Shown piece by piece: positions 1 through 5,411 of a stretch of 5,411 nucleotides of DNA (position 1 is the first letter of the stretch; every line of letters begins with the position of its first letter). The stretch is from Prevotellaceae bacterium UBA1787 (GTDB lineage Bacteria > Bacteroidota > Bacteroidia > Bacteroidales > Bacteroidaceae): assembly GCA_002315195.1 (NCBI GenBank), contig DCGD01000116.1:2208-7618 (forward strand), given 5' to 3'. A program made the translations under genes and the position numbers. The notes under the pieces were generated by a model that searched no databases, was not told where the DNA came from, and saw nothing but the letters and a program-made list of their open reading frames with translations.

Positions 1-825
1 ATTGAAGGAGTGGCGCGCGCCAAGGCTTCATTCGGCAGCACGGGTAACGCTCTTCCATCTATCAAAAAGTACTACGATCGCCAAAATGCCAAAAAGATTC
101 AAACGGTCATGAATTTCCTCCCATGGTATGACTTTGGTCACACTCAGGATGCCACTCAGCATTGCAAGTCCCTGAAAGCAGCCGGCATAACAATTGGAGA
201 AATCAATATGATGGCAAAACCTCAAAAGTTGATAGGTCATCTTATCTCCCTTTTTGCATCTCGTGTCAATGATGTTGTAATGTCAATAGGCGATACCAAT
301 GCCGTATTTGCATCGGTGGCCATTAAGTTACATCGTAAGTTTGTTCACATAGTTGGTGGTACAAAAGACAATTTTGAGACATGGGAGAATACCGCATCCA
401 GAAGAATCCTAGCAACAATGGAAGGTCGCGACAATGAAACAATAGAAGGTAATGACGCACTTCCAAAGGCTAAGCCTCAAAATGGAAAGGTTGTTGTACT
501 CAAACTCTCAGAATCCAAACTGTTTGCCAACACAAAGAATGGCGACATTGAACCTGATTTCTGTATTTACGAAAGCATTGAAGATTTTTATGCCGGTTTG
601 TCAGGTGCTTATAGATGCTCAAGTGAAGAACCTGTTTATAGGGGTCTTGACAAAAAAGTGGTATATATTGTTCCATGTGACGAATCGCTTGATGCCATCA
701 TGCTTGACAAAATTAAGCGTCAGTATCCTAATGACAAGTTGATTGTAATTTACGATGCATCCGAAGAGGAGTTGACAGCTCCAAAGAAAGTAATTCTGAA
801 ACGAGCGCCATTTGAATTGATTTAG
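1..825 (+). CDS. Type III Mod-like DNA methyltransferase subunit, C-terminal part, with degenerate SAM-binding motif I (5' end outside window)
   Basis: The frame is open from base 1, so the GTG at 10 is probably an internal Val codon and the gene enters from the left; 274 residues are visible, against about 550-650 for a whole Type III Mod. Numbering from the first visible codon, the Mod landmarks in order are LPSIKKYY (about 18-25), WYDFGHTQDA (about 42-51; Mods have W-P-x-x-E-V-GHT-x-E-A), KPQKLI (73-78), the motif I region (90-104), RKFVHI (112-117), ASRRI (132-136), then a C-terminal alpha/beta domain with strands VVVLKLSES, KKVVYIVP and KLIVIYDA, like the Mod tail. Where active enzymes have LDFFAGSGTTA, this protein has MSIGDTNAVFA: the FxGxG glycines and preceding Asp are gone, and the acidic residue expected after RKFIGI is Val. 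The catalytic DPPY motif would lie upstream, unseen. The frame is uninterrupted, so this is not an obvious pseudogene. It ends 5 bases before res and is surely co-transcribed. It could be a recognition-only partner of Res; methylation by this chain looks doubtful. Family assignment is from remembered motif patterns. Confidence 0.75.
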   Translation: MEGVARAKASFGSTGNALPSIKKYYDRQNAKKIQTVMNFLPWYDFGHTQDATQHCKSLKAAGITIGEINMMAKPQKLIGHLISLFASRVNDVVMSIGDTNAVFASVAIKLHRKFVHIVGGTKDNFETWENTASRRILATMEGRDNETIEGNDALPKAKPQNGKVVVLKLSESKLFANTKNGDIEPDFCIYESIEDFYAGLSGAYRCSSEEPVYRGLDKKVVYIVPCDESLDAIMLDKIKRQYPNDKLIVIYDASEEELTAPKKVILKRAPFELI

Positions 826-830
826 TTTTT

Positions 831-3158
831 ATGAGCAACAATAAAAAACTTGCACTTGAACGTGTAATTTCATCCATGCGACTCCGTGTTCCTCAGCGAG
901 AGGCAATGGAATGTTTCCACGAGATAATCAACAAGGCAGAACTACCACTCTCAGTCATGAGTATAGAGGAAGTTTCTCAATTGTTCAAAAACGAAAATCC
1001 AGATTGGGTGTTCGACCATCAAGCACCTGAGTTTACTTTCCACCTTGCAACAGGTGTTGGCAAGACAAGACTTATTGGTGCAATTATGGCGTACTTGTTC
1101 TTGGCAAAGGAATCACGCAACTTTGTAATTGTTTCACCACGATCAGAAATCATTCGCAAGTTTCTTGCTGTTTGTGGAGGTGTGAAGGATTACATCTTCG
1201 TTGACCCAAGTCTTGTGGATTACCCTAACGTATTTCAACAGACATCGTCGGTCGTTGATTTTGACCAAAACGTAATGTTTGCTTCTGGTCCTCGCATTTG
1301 GGTACTCTCTCCCCAATCTCTTACGGCAAATAATGCTCGTATGAAGTTCAAGGGGCAGTTTGATACCTGTAGCCCGGTAGAGTATCTTCAACAGTTGAAC
1401 GACCTTGTAATCTTCTTTGATGAGTCGCATCACTTAGGTCTTGATGCCGAAGAAGATTCTGTTTGGCGTACAGAGTTGAATGCATTGAATCCCAAAATGA
1501 TAATTGGCACGACTGCGTCTGTCACCGAAAATCAGAATAACATCATCTACAGCTATCCTTTGAATCGTTGTTTGAATGAGCACAAGTACACAAAGTTCGT
1601 CCGTATGATGCCGGATAAAAAGTCAGATGTCATGAAAGATGAGGAGTACGATCACCTAACCCTTCGTTTTGCGTTGCAACGACTTGAAATCAAGCAGAAG
1701 TACGTCAATGATTACTGCCGTCTGAATAATATCAAGGATAAAGTCAAGGCTACCATGTTGGTTGCTTGTGAAGACATTCCACATGCAGAGGCAACGACCA
1801 AATGGCTTCGGAACTACCTCGAAAGCCGTAGTGCTGTTCTTTTGGTTCATTCAAGATTGAACGAGAACGAATTTGTACCTGCTTTGAAGAGTATTGAAAG
1901 AGCCGATTCGCCTGTCAAGGTAGTTGTGAATGTTGGTATGCTAAACGAGGGTTGGGACGTTTCAAATATTTACGTAATCGCACCACTTCGTGCAATGGCG
2001 TCCACAATACTTGTAACTCAGATTATGGGTAGAGGTTTGCGTCTGCCATTTGGAGAACAAGTAGGTGATGACGAAGTTGACACTCTTGACGTGCTTTGTT
2101 TCGGACGCGAGACAATGCAACAGATTGTAACCAACCTGATAGAGAAAGGTTTTGGTACTGGTCAGAACCGCGGTATTACGGTTGATCCTTCTGTAAATTC
2201 TGCCCACCCTGAAGAAGAATTTGTGCCAAAGAAGCAAATCAATCTTGAAGTGGCAAGAGGTGAAAGCGAACTGCGCATCCCTCAATTCAAGATGAACAAA
2301 GCCCAACTTCCACTTGAAAGAGTGTCAATTCCACCATTGAAGGCACAGGAGATACACTATTTCTTGATAAACGATCCAAAGACAATAAAACGCCTTGGAA
2401 ATATGGTTCAGTTTGAACGTGATGATTTTATCAAGATGGTTACAACAGAGGTCTTGAAGCAATGTAAGTTCCTGAAGTTTGCCTTGCACTATGCCAAGAT
2501 AAAAGGCATGGTTGATAGATTCCTACAAGCAAGCCGCTTTACCGAAGATGTAATCAAACTTGACCCTGCACGTGTTATCACACACATCAAAGATTGTCTT
2601 GACAAACTCAACAAGCAGTTGCCCGTTAATTATGAAAAGCTGAATGAGGACTTGGTTATAGATTTGCGCTCAATACAAGTAAACGTGCCAGAAACTTACG
2701 AACATCCTAATAGCAACACTATGCTTTGGACAGAATGGTCAAACCGTAAGCATAAGGGCATTCCTTTCGGAGGATGGTCAAGATGCTGCTACGAATCCAT
2801 GCCATTCGATACGGGCACAGAATACAAGATAGCACACATCATTGACACTGCAGCCGAAGTAGGCTCATGGTTTCGTAATCTTCCCGGTATCTTTACCTTG
2901 GTAACTCCTGTTGGGAACTATTCGCCCGACTTTGCCATATTCCTCTTGTGTGATGACAAGAATATCCTTCTTGAGATAAAGGATGATGACCGGTTCGGTC
3001 GTGAGGATCAGGATGCAACCATCAAGGCAAATGCTGCACGCGAATGGTGCAAGGCACAAACAAAAGCATCTGAAAAACCATGGGAGTATTGGCTACTTCT
3101 CGACTCCGATGCAAAGGAATGTGAAACATTTGATGATATTAGAGATAGCGTTGACTAA
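831..3158 (+). CDS. Type III restriction-like Res subunit: SF2 helicase fused to PD-(D/E)XK nuclease
   Basis: A complete 775-residue protein; the ATG at 831 follows the mod-like stop by 5 bases. Motifs in order are a Q-motif-like RVPQREAM (19-26), Walker A ATGVGKT (73-79, Lys78), Walker B DESH (197-200), motif III GTTAS (226-230), motif V LNEGWDVSN (371-379) followed by the YVIAPLRA stretch typical of Res, and motif VI QIMGRGLRLP (397-406). The C-terminal domain carries a candidate nuclease centre: Glu664, SPD (698-700, Asp700) and EIK (715-717, Glu715 and Lys717). In Type III enzymes Res uses ATP hydrolysis to travel or signal along DNA and cuts near the recognition site chosen by Mod. It is shorter than well-known Res proteins (about 900-1000 residues), and no visible motif is damaged, so it should be an active ATPase and nuclease. 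Codons are AT-rich relative to the housekeeping genes to the right. A helicase-nuclease of another defence family is possible, but motifs V/VI and the Mod-like neighbour favour Type III. Confidence 0.88.
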   Translation: MSNNKKLALERVISSMRLRVPQREAMECFHEIINKAELPLSVMSIEEVSQLFKNENPDWVFDHQAPEFTFHLATGVGKTRLIGAIMAYLFLAKESRNFVIVSPRSEIIRKFLAVCGGVKDYIFVDPSLVDYPNVFQQTSSVVDFDQNVMFASGPRIWVLSPQSLTANNARMKFKGQFDTCSPVEYLQQLNDLVIFFDESHHLGLDAEEDSVWRTELNALNPKMIIGTTASVTENQNNIIYSYPLNRCLNEHKYTKFVRMMPDKKSDVMKDEEYDHLTLRFALQRLEIKQKYVNDYCRLNNIKDKVKATMLVACEDIPHAEATTKWLRNYLESRSAVLLVHSRLNENEFVPALKSIERADSPVKVVVNVGMLNEGWDVSNIYVIAPLRAMASTILVTQIMGRGLRLPFGEQVGDDEVDTLDVLCFGRETMQQIVTNLIEKGFGTGQNRGITVDPSVNSAHPEEEFVPKKQINLEVARGESELRIPQFKMNKAQLPLERVSIPPLKAQEIHYFLINDPKTIKRLGNMVQFERDDFIKMVTTEVLKQCKFLKFALHYAKIKGMVDRFLQASRFTEDVIKLDPARVITHIKDCLDKLNKQLPVNYEKLNEDLVIDLRSIQVNVPETYEHPNSNTMLWTEWSNRKHKGIPFGGWSRCCYESMPFDTGTEYKIAHIIDTAAEVGSWFRNLPGIFTLVTPVGNYSPDFAIFLLCDDKNILLEIKDDDRFGREDQDATIKANAAREWCKAQTKASEKPWEYWLLLDSDAKECETFDDIRDSVD

Positions 3159-3223
3159 TATATGAATCTCCTTGAATAAGTCTAAATTTTTGATTTTTGA
3201 CTTTTTCAAGGAGACTCATGTAT
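3158..3223 (+). terminator. Long imperfect hairpin immediately after res, candidate terminator
   Basis: Arms 3158-3182 and 3199-3223 are inverted copies enclosing a 16-base T-rich loop (3183-3198). The stem starts on the last base of the res stop codon. Over 25 paired positions I find two mismatches (3166/3215 A-C and 3177/3204 T-T) and one G-T wobble (3161/3220). The bases after the right arm are A-rich, not a T-tract; the T-runs lie in the loop. It may therefore act as a 3'-end stabilising or factor-assisted terminator rather than a classical intrinsic one. The structure is certain from the sequence, the function is inferred. Confidence 0.5.
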
Positions 3224-3302
3224 AGAGCGAAATAAAATAAAGGTTGTCCACATGGCAAAAGTTCAGTGATTTTTTATGTGACAAACACGATGCCAAACAA
3301 CA
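3224..3302. other. Intergenic stretch between the two hairpins, no gene seen
   Basis: This is an AT-rich spacer between two convergent transcription units. I see no open frame with support, no Bacteroidota-type promoter (TTTG / TAnnTTTG pair) and no recognisable attachment site or insertion-sequence end. If the restriction genes were acquired as a block, a junction could lie here, but no direct repeat marks it. Confidence 0.5.
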
Positions 3303-3340
3303 TCTCTACAAAATGCAAGGGTACTTGTATTTTGTAGAGA
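3303..3340 (-). terminator. 17-bp hairpin downstream of nadD, candidate terminator of the yicC-gmk-nadD unit
   Basis: Arms 3303-3319 and 3324-3340 pair along their whole length with a single G-T wobble, around the 4-base loop GGTA (3320-3323). Read on the - strand it lies about 55 bases after the nadD stop and is followed by TGTTGTTTGG, a weakly T-rich tail. This position and tail fit a terminator for the leftward operon. Because the stem is nearly symmetrical it could also stop transcripts reading through from res on the + strand, although no T-tract follows on that side. Confidence 0.5.
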
Positions 3341-3394
3341 AATCGACAATTTCAAGGTAGATTCAACTGGAAACAATTTCCCCACCGTGTAGTT

Positions 3395-3958
3395 TCATTG
3401 GTCTTGAAGCATTTTCAACACGTTTTTGTTCATCCATTCGTCGATGCGTTGGTTGTTTTTGAGGCGTTGTCGGATTTCGGTGGAGGAAATGGGGTAGAGG
3501 GGGCAGTTCAGGAAGGTGACGCCGGGTGGCAGTTCGGCTTCTTGAATGGGACAGTCCTTGCGCGGATAGACGATGATGGGCCATTGGTTCAGGATGTCTT
3601 TCCAGCGGTACCATTTTTCAAACAGCAGCCAGTTGTCGGCGCCGATGATGAGTGAAAACAGTCTGTCGGGGTGGTTTTCCGTGAGGTTGGTCAAGGTGTG
3701 GAACATGAAGGATGGGCGCGTGAGGTGAAATTCGATGTCCGATGCGAAAACGTGCTTCATGTTTCGGGTGGCAACCTGCACCATTTTCAACCGGAAAGCG
3801 TCGTCCATCAGTTCGTTGTTCTTTTTCAGGGGGTTATGGGGAGACACCACGAACCACAATTCGTCCACCAAGCCTTGTTTGACGATGTGGTGCGCAAGGG
3901 CGGTATGGCCTTTGTGGATGGGATTGAAGGAACCTCCGAATACGCCCGTCTTAATCAT
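3395..3958 (-). CDS. nadD: Nicotinate-nucleotide adenylyltransferase
   Basis: A complete 187-residue cytosolic enzyme that transfers AMP from ATP to nicotinate mononucleotide, giving deamido-NAD and pyrophosphate, the penultimate step of NAD synthesis. The signature of the nucleotidyltransferase superfamily is plain: GGSFNPIHKGH at 8-18 (His15 and His18 of the HxGH-type motif), IIGADNW at 104-110, and ISSTEIR at 157-163, the C-terminal ATP-binding motif. Length is close to that of other compact NadD proteins, and the ATG at 3958 puts the first motif 8 residues from the N-terminus, as expected. It starts 17 bases after the gmk stop and is the last gene of the leftward operon; the hairpin at 3303-3340 lies beyond it. 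No Shine-Dalgarno-like sequence precedes the start. PanC/CoaD-type relatives are unlikely because of the GADNW and SSTEIR context. Confidence 0.97.
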   Translation of the reverse strand: MIKTGVFGGSFNPIHKGHTALAHHIVKQGLVDELWFVVSPHNPLKKNNELMDDAFRLKMVQVATRNMKHVFASDIEFHLTRPSFMFHTLTNLTENHPDRLFSLIIGADNWLLFEKWYRWKDILNQWPIIVYPRKDCPIQEAELPPGVTFLNCPLYPISSTEIRQRLKNNQRIDEWMNKNVLKMLQDQ

Positions 3959-3975
3959 GTCAAAGCGGTGTGGAG

Positions 3976-4545
3976 TTATTGGGAAAGAAAATCATTGAGG
4001 ATGTCGATGGTATCTTTGACGGTCTCTTCAATAATGTCGTTGACAACGATGCGGTCGAACTTAGGAGCGAACGTCATTTCATATTCCGCTTTCGCCACGC
4101 GGCGTTCTATGACTTCCAAGGCATCGGTTCCTCGTCCTATCAGTCTTGACCTCAGACATTCTATCGAGGGAGGTTGGACGAAGATGAGCAGGGCACGGTC
4201 GGCATAGAGCCGCTTGACGTTTACGGCGCCCTTGACGTCGATGTCGAGGACCACATTGTGTCCCTCGTCCATTTGTTTTTCCACTTCGCTCTTCAGGGTG
4301 CCATAGAAATTGTCCTTATATACCTCCTCATACTCGATGAAAGCGCCTTCTTGGATTTTTTGGCGGAATGTTTCGGGAGAGAGAAAGAAATAGTCCACTC
4401 CGTCCTGTTCCGTTCCGCGCGGTGCGCGGCTGGTGGCGCTGACGGAAAAGTGAAGGTTGTCAATTCGTTCGCGGACCGCTTTTATGATGGTGGTTTTTCC
4501 GCTGCCGCTGGGAGCGGAAAAAACGATGATTTTACCTTGATTCAT
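3976..4545 (-). CDS. gmk: Guanylate kinase
   Basis: A complete 189-residue enzyme that phosphorylates GMP with ATP to GDP, needed for GTP supply and for recycling GMP. The N-terminal P-loop APSGSGKTT is at 11-19 (Lys17). The GMP-binding segment SATSRAPRGTEQDGVDY at 36-52 carries the conserved Arg40, Arg43, Asp51 and Tyr52, YGT is at 81-83, and the Walker B-like DIDVKGA is at 101-107. The lid LRSRLIGRGTD (131-141) supplies the arginines that close on ATP. The ATG at 4545 gives the normal distance to the P-loop and is preceded by a short tandem repeat instead of a ribosome-binding site. It sits between yicC (58-base gap) and nadD (17-base gap), a tight arrangement that suggests one transcript. 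Length and motifs are ordinary, with nothing broken. Confidence 0.98.
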   Translation of the reverse strand: MNQGKIIVFSAPSGSGKTTIIKAVRERIDNLHFSVSATSRAPRGTEQDGVDYFFLSPETFRQKIQEGAFIEYEEVYKDNFYGTLKSEVEKQMDEGHNVVLDIDVKGAVNVKRLYADRALLIFVQPPSIECLRSRLIGRGTDALEVIERRVAKAEYEMTFAPKFDRIVVNDIIEETVKDTIDILNDFLSQ

Positions 4546-4546
4546 G

Positions 4547-4575
4547 TTTTTGGCTTTTTGGCTTTTGGCTTTTTT
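4547..4575 (-). repeat. Short tandem repeat in the gmk leader
   Basis: On the - strand the bases just before the gmk ATG read as three GCC units separated by runs of A (AAAAGCC / AAAAAGCC, period 7-8). The repeat occupies about half of the 58-base yicC-gmk gap and ends one base from the start codon. It is directly visible; a role in translation initiation, or copy-number change by slippage, is only a possibility. Confidence 0.7.
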
Positions 4576-4603
4576 GTCAATGCTTTGGAAATGACCTTTG
4601 TTT

Positions 4604-5411
4604 TTACAATACGTTGAGAACTTGTTCCTTGATTTGTTCCAATTCGTCTTTCATTCTGACGACGATGTTCTGCATTTCAGCCAGGTTGCTCTTGCTGCCG
4701 AGCGTATTGATTTCGCGCCCCATTTCCTGGGCGATGAATCCCATTTTCTTTCCGATGGGTCCGTCCGTTTCCATGGTGTCGGCGAAATAGCGCAGATGGT
4801 TGGCAAGTCTCTGCTTTTCCTCGTTGACATCCAGTTTTTCGATATAGTAAATCATTTCCTGTTCGAGGCGTCCCTTGTCATATTCCACGTCATGGAGTTG
4901 TTTCAGGCCGTTTTCAATCTGTTCTCTTATCTTGGAAATTCTGGCGGACTCGTATTGCTCTACCTCTTTCAGGTACTGTCCGATGGCTTTCAGTTTTTCG
5001 TGGAATTTTTTCCGGACGGCCTCCCCTTCCTGTCTGCGGAAGTCCAAGAGGTGTTGAATGGCCTCCTCAATGGTCCCTTTGACGGTGTTCCAGTCCTCAT
5101 CGGAAGCGGTCTTGATGATTTGCTGTTGGGTCACTCCCGGCATTTTGGATAGAATGGACCACCAGTCGGAGGGTTCCGGCAAATTCAGGTTTTGGTTGAT
5201 GTTGCGGATTTGCTCAAGATAATGTGCGATGATGTCCGCATTGAGCAGGGGTGCCTGGGAATTACCATTGTCTTCAATCCAAAGGGTGAAATCAATTTTT
5301 CCTCGCAGCAGTTTCTCACCGATGAGGGAACGTATCTCCAGTTCGTGTTCGGAGAAAATATTTGCGATGCGGGTACAGATGTCAAGGTTCTTGCTGTTGA
5401 GTGACTTTATT
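4604..5411 (-). CDS. yicC: YicC/YloC-family endoribonuclease (5' end outside window)
   Basis: The reading frame runs from the right edge to a TAA at 4604-4606, giving 268 visible residues. Full-length family members have about 290, so only some 20-25 N-terminal residues are missing. The TTG at 5182 is not the start: codons upstream continue without a stop and encode typical YicC sequence, beginning IKSLNSKNLDICTRI at the window edge. Further landmarks are GEKLLRGKID near visible residues 24-33, a long charged helical middle, NEEKQRLANHLRYF (about 196-209) and QEMGREINTLGSKS (228-241), the hallmark of the C-terminal DUF1732 domain. E. coli YicC and B. subtilis YloC are reported to be endoribonucleases acting in RNA turnover. 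It is the first gene visible in the leftward unit with gmk and nadD. The sequence looks intact and ordinary. Confidence 0.95.
   Translation of the reverse strand, partial: IKSLNSKNLDICTRIANIFSEHELEIRSLIGEKLLRGKIDFTLWIEDNGNSQAPLLNADIIAHYLEQIRNINQNLNLPEPSDWWSILSKMPGVTQQQIIKTASDEDWNTVKGTIEEAIQHLLDFRRQEGEAVRKKFHEKLKAIGQYLKEVEQYESARISKIREQIENGLKQLHDVEYDKGRLEQEMIYYIEKLDVNEEKQRLANHLRYFADTMETDGPIGKKMGFIAQEMGREINTLGSKSNLAEMQNIVVRMKDELEQIKEQVLNVL

Noticed and set aside
1..825. Phase-variation repeats of the kind found in some Type III mod genes
   Set aside because: I see no simple-sequence tract in the visible part; such a tract could still lie upstream of the window.
3290..3337. A 15-codon open frame in the intergenic region
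   Set aside because: It overlaps the hairpin at 3303-3340, has no initiation signal and is well within chance length.
3205..3357. TTCAAGG repeated at 3205-3211 and 3351-3357 as a possible target-site duplication
   Set aside because: Seven bases in AT-rich DNA are expected by chance, the flanking bases do not match further, and no mobile-element gene lies between.
3671..4207. A + strand open frame of 178 codons across the nadD/gmk region
   Set aside because: It is antisense to two unmistakable genes and its translation has no family resemblance; it is a shadow of their codon pattern.
4598..5152. A + strand open frame of 184 codons opposite yicC, rich in Phe and Leu
   Set aside because: It is an antisense shadow of a charged coiled-coil-like coding sequence; the hydrophobic look comes from complementing Lys/Glu codons, not from a membrane protein.
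4604..5182. A 192-residue version of yicC starting at TTG 5182
   Set aside because: The frame stays open to the window edge and the upstream codons encode conserved YicC N-terminal sequence, so the start lies outside the window.
1..5411. CRISPR array, tRNA or rRNA genes
   Set aside because: No regularly spaced repeats and no cloverleaf or rRNA-like stretch are visible on either strand.

Overview
The window looks like a chromosomal segment of a member of the Bacteroidota, most probably Bacteroidales (Prevotella/Bacteroides-like). The evidence is the protein style of its housekeeping genes, the yicC-gmk-nadD gene order (an arrangement I associate with that group), and the absence of Shine-Dalgarno-like sequence before the start codons I can check (831 on +, 4545 and 3958 on -). 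This is inference from the sequence, with no database search.

The left part (1-3158, + strand) is a defence-type module derived from a Type III restriction-modification system. A Mod-like gene enters from the left edge and ends at 825. Five bases later starts a complete 775-residue Res-like protein with an SF2 helicase followed by a PD-(D/E)XK nuclease. All the helicase and nuclease motifs I can locate in Res are intact. The visible Mod part keeps the framework of a Type III beta-class N6-adenine methyltransferase C-terminal half, but its SAM-binding motif I (FxGxG) is replaced by unrelated residues with no change in length. A competent motor-nuclease next to a probably SAM-blind Mod is the most unusual thing here.

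The middle (3159-3394) has no gene. It separates two convergent transcription units and holds two strong hairpins, each next to one unit: 3158-3223 directly after res, and 3303-3340 downstream of nadD on the - strand. Neither has a classical long T-tract.

The right part (3395-5411, - strand) is a compact housekeeping run read right to left. It contains yicC (endoribonuclease family, cut by the right edge), gmk (guanylate kinase) and nadD (NaMN adenylyltransferase), with gaps of 58 and 17 bases and probably co-transcribed. Its base composition is visibly richer in G+C than the Res gene, which fits a stable chromosomal operon lying beside acquired defence genes.
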